Below, in pieces: positions 62,997 to 64,000 of a stretch of DNA of 64,000 bases. Both the position numbers and the translations under genes were made by a program. How positions within the stretch are numbered: the stretch's first letter is position 1; the number at the start of each line of letters is the position of its first letter. The stretch is taken from NCBI GenBank assembly GCA_016293925.1, contig JAEDCX010000001.1:1-64000 (forward strand), given 5' to 3'. The notes beneath the pieces are model-generated. The model was not told the DNA's origin and did not search any database. It saw only the letters and a program-made list of their open reading frames with translations. The DNA comes from Lachnospiraceae bacterium (GTDB lineage: Bacteria > Bacillota > Clostridia > Lachnospirales > Lachnospiraceae).

Positions 62997-63332
62997 ATAC
63001 TTTTTTCCAACTCGGAAGCGGAATCTTTTCCCATCCGGAATGTGGAATCCGGATCTGCCGTTTCTTTACACCCAATCCCGGCTGTGATACATTGACTATA
63101 GTGATCCCGGTAACAGAATGAAAAAGATCTTGTGCAAATTGCCATGTACAATATCTGTCAAGGACTTTTGACACACGAATCACGATGGTACAAAAGCACC
63201 TGCGGGACACCATTTTCCGTAAATGCAACCGGAAGTTGACAGATTGAAATTCCAAGTTGGTGTTCTTTTCCTCTGCAAAAGAATACAATCAGAGCATCCA
63301 ATTATAAATCAGACAGTTGAGGAGAAATCATT
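62997..63332. other. Gene-free stretch before the XRE regulator
   Basis: About 335 bases with no convincing gene. A 100-residue minus-strand ORF (62986-63288) lacks a ribosome site and overlaps the importer promoter. A TACAAT at 63282-63287 could be a -10 box for the XRE gene, but a matching -35 is not clear. No hairpin or repeat stands out. Confidence 0.5.
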
Positions 63333-64000
63333 ATGACACTCGGTAGCAAATTAACCAGATTACGCAAAGAACACAACGAGACCCAGGAACAGTTTGCAGA
63401 GCGATTGGGAGTATCCAGACAAGCCGTCAGCAAATGGGAATCCGATCTGGCTTACCCGGAGACCGATAAACTGGTCCGGATCGGAGAACTGTATCACTGT
63501 TCCATGGATTATCTGTTCAGAGAAAACGTGGAAGATCCGTCCGGCAGCCAGCCGGAAGCAGGCACGGCCTCCGATTCCTGCAATGCATCCGCCCGGAGCA
63601 CCCCCCTGTACCTGAGCCTGTCCTCCTACGAGAAGAAAAGCCGCAAAATGATTGGTTCCGTTCCATTATGGCACATCTGCTTTGACCGCCGCAAAGCCGC
63701 ACGGGGCGTGATTGCGATCGGCTTCCGGTCGAAAGGGGTTCTGTCCGTGGGACTTTTAAGCCTTGGCATATTCTCTGTTGGGCTTCTGCCTATCGGACTG
63801 ATCAGCCTGGGCGTTTTGGCGCTTGGAATCATTGCTGCCGGAAGCATTTCTCTCGGCGTAATCGCCGTGGGAGCCATCGCAGTCGGCATCTTGTCACTGG
63901 GCGCTCTGGCAGTCGGAGAATATGCCCTGGGAGCTCTGGCAGTCGGCAAATATGCAGCACTTGGGGATCATGCCCACGGGGCGGTGGCCATTGGCAAAAC
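63333..64000 (+). CDS. XRE regulator with glycine-repeat membrane domain (cut by window end)
   Basis: About 222 residues are visible. Residues 5-60 form an XRE helix-turn-helix (TRLRKEHNETQEQFAERLGV, SRQAVSKWESDLAYPETDKL). A polar linker follows, then from about residue 130 a long hydrophobic array of short units of the form Leu/Ile-Ser/Ala-Val/Leu-Gly, including LLSLGIFSVGLLPIGLISLG and IIAAGSISLGVIAVGAIAVG. The array spans about 15 units and suggests a membrane-embedded or beta-stacked domain. The start has TTGAGGAG eight bases upstream. The 3' end is outside the window. Such proteins may tie DNA binding to membrane state, but the target is unknown. Confidence 0.85.
   Translation, partial: MTLGSKLTRLRKEHNETQEQFAERLGVSRQAVSKWESDLAYPETDKLVRIGELYHCSMDYLFRENVEDPSGSQPEAGTASDSCNASARSTPLYLSLSSYEKKSRKMIGSVPLWHICFDRRKAARGVIAIGFRSKGVLSVGLLSLGIFSVGLLPIGLISLGVLALGIIAAGSISLGVIAVGAIAVGILSLGALAVGEYALGALAVGKYAALGDHAHGAVAIGK

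Noticed and set aside
62986..63288. 100-residue minus-strand ORF upstream of the T-box operon
   Set aside because: It overlaps the near-consensus importer promoter, has no ribosome site and no recognisable motif.

Overview
The window looks like a chromosome segment of a low-to-moderate GC, Gram-positive clostridium, most likely a Lachnospiraceae-type gut or rumen bacterium. This is inferred from the rpmG-secE-nusG-rplK-rplA / rplJ-rplL / rpoB-rpoC order, an L10 leader, a tryptophan T-box, clostridial surface proteins, strong purine-rich ribosome binding sites and SigA-type promoters. No rRNA, tRNA, insertion sequence or CRISPR array was seen.

Region 1 (1-23.8 kb) is a cell-surface or exopolysaccharide locus interwoven with what reads as a paeninodin-type lasso-peptide pathway. 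The polysaccharide parts are six GT2 and one GT8 glycosyltransferases, a PssD/PssE pair, a flippase, a Wzy/ligase-like protein, a Wzz-like co-polymerase, a BY-kinase relative with an altered P-loop, a CARDB-like secreted protein and a beta-helix/LRR surface protein. The lasso parts are a 59-residue precursor, an asparagine-synthetase-like cyclase, an HPr-kinase-like peptide kinase, a B2 transglutaminase-fold leader protease, an NTP_transf_5 nucleotidyltransferase and an ABC exporter cut by the window edge. The protease and nucleotidyltransferase are the last two genes of the roughly 12-kb polysaccharide operon, so both pathways share a transcript. The B1/RRE gene is not in the window.

Region 2 (23.9-28.6 kb) holds five surface or membrane genes. 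Two are duplicated modules, each a secreted protein ending in a shared acidic-PLAADLRT-x2-C-x2-HW-x-ILLLT membrane tail plus a tiny FWGC membrane protein. One secreted member is a 1060-residue alanine-rich coiled-coil protein.

Region 3 (28.7-34.4 kb) is one plus-strand operon: a GGDEF-like protein, an ECF-type sigma factor, a membrane protein that may be its anti-sigma, a transglutaminase-like lipoprotein, a GspF/PilC platform protein and four pilin-like proteins. It encodes no secretion ATPase or prepilin peptidase.

Region 4 (34.5-47.3 kb) is the core transcription/translation block from rpoC back to rpmG, then murA. Region 5 (47.5-59.9 kb) is mixed housekeeping: an M23/LysM/G5 cell-wall hydrolase, DNA polymerase IV, a flavin reductase, a small alarmone synthetase, galE, a hybrid histidine kinase, a branched-chain aminotransferase, a GNAT acetyltransferase and UppP. 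Region 6 (59.9-64 kb) is a tryptophan-type ABC importer behind a T-box with a UGG specifier, then an XRE regulator with a glycine-repeat membrane domain that runs off the window.
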